This document shows, piece after piece, positions 63,283 to 64,000 of a DNA stretch of 64,000 bases. Below the pieces are notes generated by a model, which did no database searches, had not been told where the DNA came from, and saw nothing but the letters and a program-made list of their open reading frames with translations. The number at the start of each line of letters is the position of its first letter. Positions within the stretch are counted from its first letter, which is position 1. This DNA comes from JADLHS01 sp020848635. GTDB lineage: Bacteria; Verrucomicrobiota; Verrucomicrobiia; Limisphaerales; JADLHS01. A program made the translations under genes and the position numbers. The DNA lies in NCBI GenBank assembly GCA_037044975.1, contig JBAOIL010000005.1, positions 186,001 to 250,000 of the forward strand, written 5' to 3'.

Positions 63283-64000
63283 CTATGGAATGGCAAGCGC
63301 TTCGACCTTGATTCTTCCGACCAACTGACCCGGCAGATTCTGGTCCAGCGAGCCCGCTTCCATTCTCTCCATGGCCACATGGCCGTCGCCGAAGACCACG
63401 CTGGCTCTCTGCATGTGGCGGAAGTGGGCGGTGGCTTCATTGCGGTTGGTGCTCACGTAATAGAATTCCTCCAGCATCGGATTTGATCGTGAGGCGGGGG
63501 CTTGAAACGTGTTCACCTGCGCCGCATCGGCGAGCAACGTGGTGGCCGCCGGGCGCGCGATGTTGGCCGCAGGCACGGGCGGTTTGCCGGGCATGGCCGA
63601 GAGATGCAGATTGTAGCCGTAGCCGTAAGCCGCGCCGCGCGCCTTGAGTTTGAATTGGCCCAGCGCGTAGTTGAGGGATGGACACAACTCCACGCCGCGC
63701 CCTTCCAGATACGGCCAGAGCGCTCCCGCCGGCGCCTCGAACGGACGGTCCCCTTCCGCGCCCGGCCCGAGCCAGCCGAACCAGAATAGTTGCCCACCGT
63801 TGGTGAACCCGCTCGTGTAGCGGAAGCAATTCCCCGCGTTGTCATCCCAATACATCTGCGTGGCGAGGCCGAGTTGATGGAGATTGCTCACGCATTTGAG
63901 GCGTTGCGCCGTCGCCTTGCTGCGCGAAAGGGTCGGCAGCAACATCGCCGCAAGGACCGCGAGGATGGCGATGACGACGAGGAGTTCAACCAGGGTGAAC
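63283..64000 (-). CDS. Type II pseudopilin, N-terminus cut by window edge
   Basis: The open frame reaches the window edge and begins FTLVELLVVIAILAVLAAML, the prepilin motif, so only a short basic leader is missing. It continues SRSKATAQRLKCVSNLHQLGLATQMYWDDN (family signature), CPSLNYALGQFKL, and ends with a modified tail VVFGDGHVAMERMEAGSLDQ, the H/DG region. 239 residues are in the window. Same family as the broken pseudopilin at 13507-14814, intact here. The function is likely envelope or secretion related; the specific role is unknown. Confidence 0.85.
   Translation of the reverse strand, partial: FTLVELLVVIAILAVLAAMLLPTLSRSKATAQRLKCVSNLHQLGLATQMYWDDNAGNCFRYTSGFTNGGQLFWFGWLGPGAEGDRPFEAPAGALWPYLEGRGVELCPSLNYALGQFKLKARGAAYGYGYNLHLSAMPGKPPVPAANIARPAATTLLADAAQVNTFQAPASRSNPMLEEFYYVSTNRNEATAHFRHMQRASVVFGDGHVAMERMEAGSLDQNLPGQLVGRIKVEALAIP

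Noticed and set aside
1..64000. CRISPR arrays, prophage or insertion sequences
   Set aside because: No regularly spaced direct repeats, Cas, integrase, transposase or phage structural genes were seen.

Overview
The window reads as chromosomal DNA of a heterotrophic member of the Verrucomicrobiota, most likely of the Pedosphaera/Limisphaerales type. The indicators are type II pseudopilins with the FTLIELLVVIAI signature and an ADGH-type tail (13.5-14.8 kb and the right edge), several PQQ-like beta-propeller proteins, Gly/Asn-rich beta-helix proteins ending in a short NLxxW...FYR tail, a LEDANGNG linker and a scattering of secreted glycosidases. The lineage is inferred from protein style, because the window has no rRNA or other marker. 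I saw no tRNA, rRNA, CRISPR array or insertion sequence.

Layout. 0-9 kb (all minus): partial serA, a badly frame-broken PQQ propeller gene, a GH78 alpha-L-rhamnosidase and, directly upstream and apparently fused to it across a frameshift, a large secreted beta-helix protein. 9.4-13 kb: MBL-fold hydrolase; a structured intergenic region ending in a strong intrinsic terminator; gamma-carbonic anhydrase plus L-threonine aldolase; an SseB-like protein. 13.5-15 kb: a pseudopilin run together with a beta-helix C-terminus. 15-25 kb: SDR, membrane PQQ propeller, an epimerase/DHDPS-like pair divergent from a sialate O-acetylesterase, a GH43-like enzyme, a lipoprotein and a serine beta-lactamase-like hydrolase. 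25-29 kb: a minus operon of SIS isomerase, HAD phosphatase and PfkB kinase, then another PQQ propeller. 29-36 kb: small hypotheticals and a DUF2339/DUF3999 membrane pair. 36.4-41.1 kb: complete livKHMGF ABC importer. 41.2-46.2 kb: TetR regulator with a palindromic operator at its start codon and an RND efflux adaptor/pump. 46.3-48.7 kb: PaaK-like ligase, DMT-type membrane protein, YbgC-like thioesterase. 48.9-51 kb: Zn-peptidase plus ATP-grasp ligase. 51-56 kb: beta-helix protein, GH5-like glycosidase, membrane protein. 56-64 kb: B12/radical SAM enzyme, sufS, sufT, glgC, apgM and a partial pseudopilin.

Two themes stand out. First, about twenty reading-frame breaks occur in 64 kb, many in genes that should be intact (livF, livK, DUF2339, sialate esterase). 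In livF and GH78 the shifts compensate each other. This looks more like uncorrected indels in the assembly than real decay, so several 'split' genes are annotated here as one. Second, the intergenic space carries several palindromic or dispersed repeat elements: a 24-bp inverted repeat inside the liv operon, a CTCACCCCG-type element at 33.5 kb, and two copies of a roughly 90-bp element at 27.6 and 48.8 kb. Functionally the window suggests a plant/algal polysaccharide degrader (rhamnose, arabinose/xylose and mannan/glucan-type linkages, acetyl esters) that stores glycogen and imports amino acids or aromatic acids.
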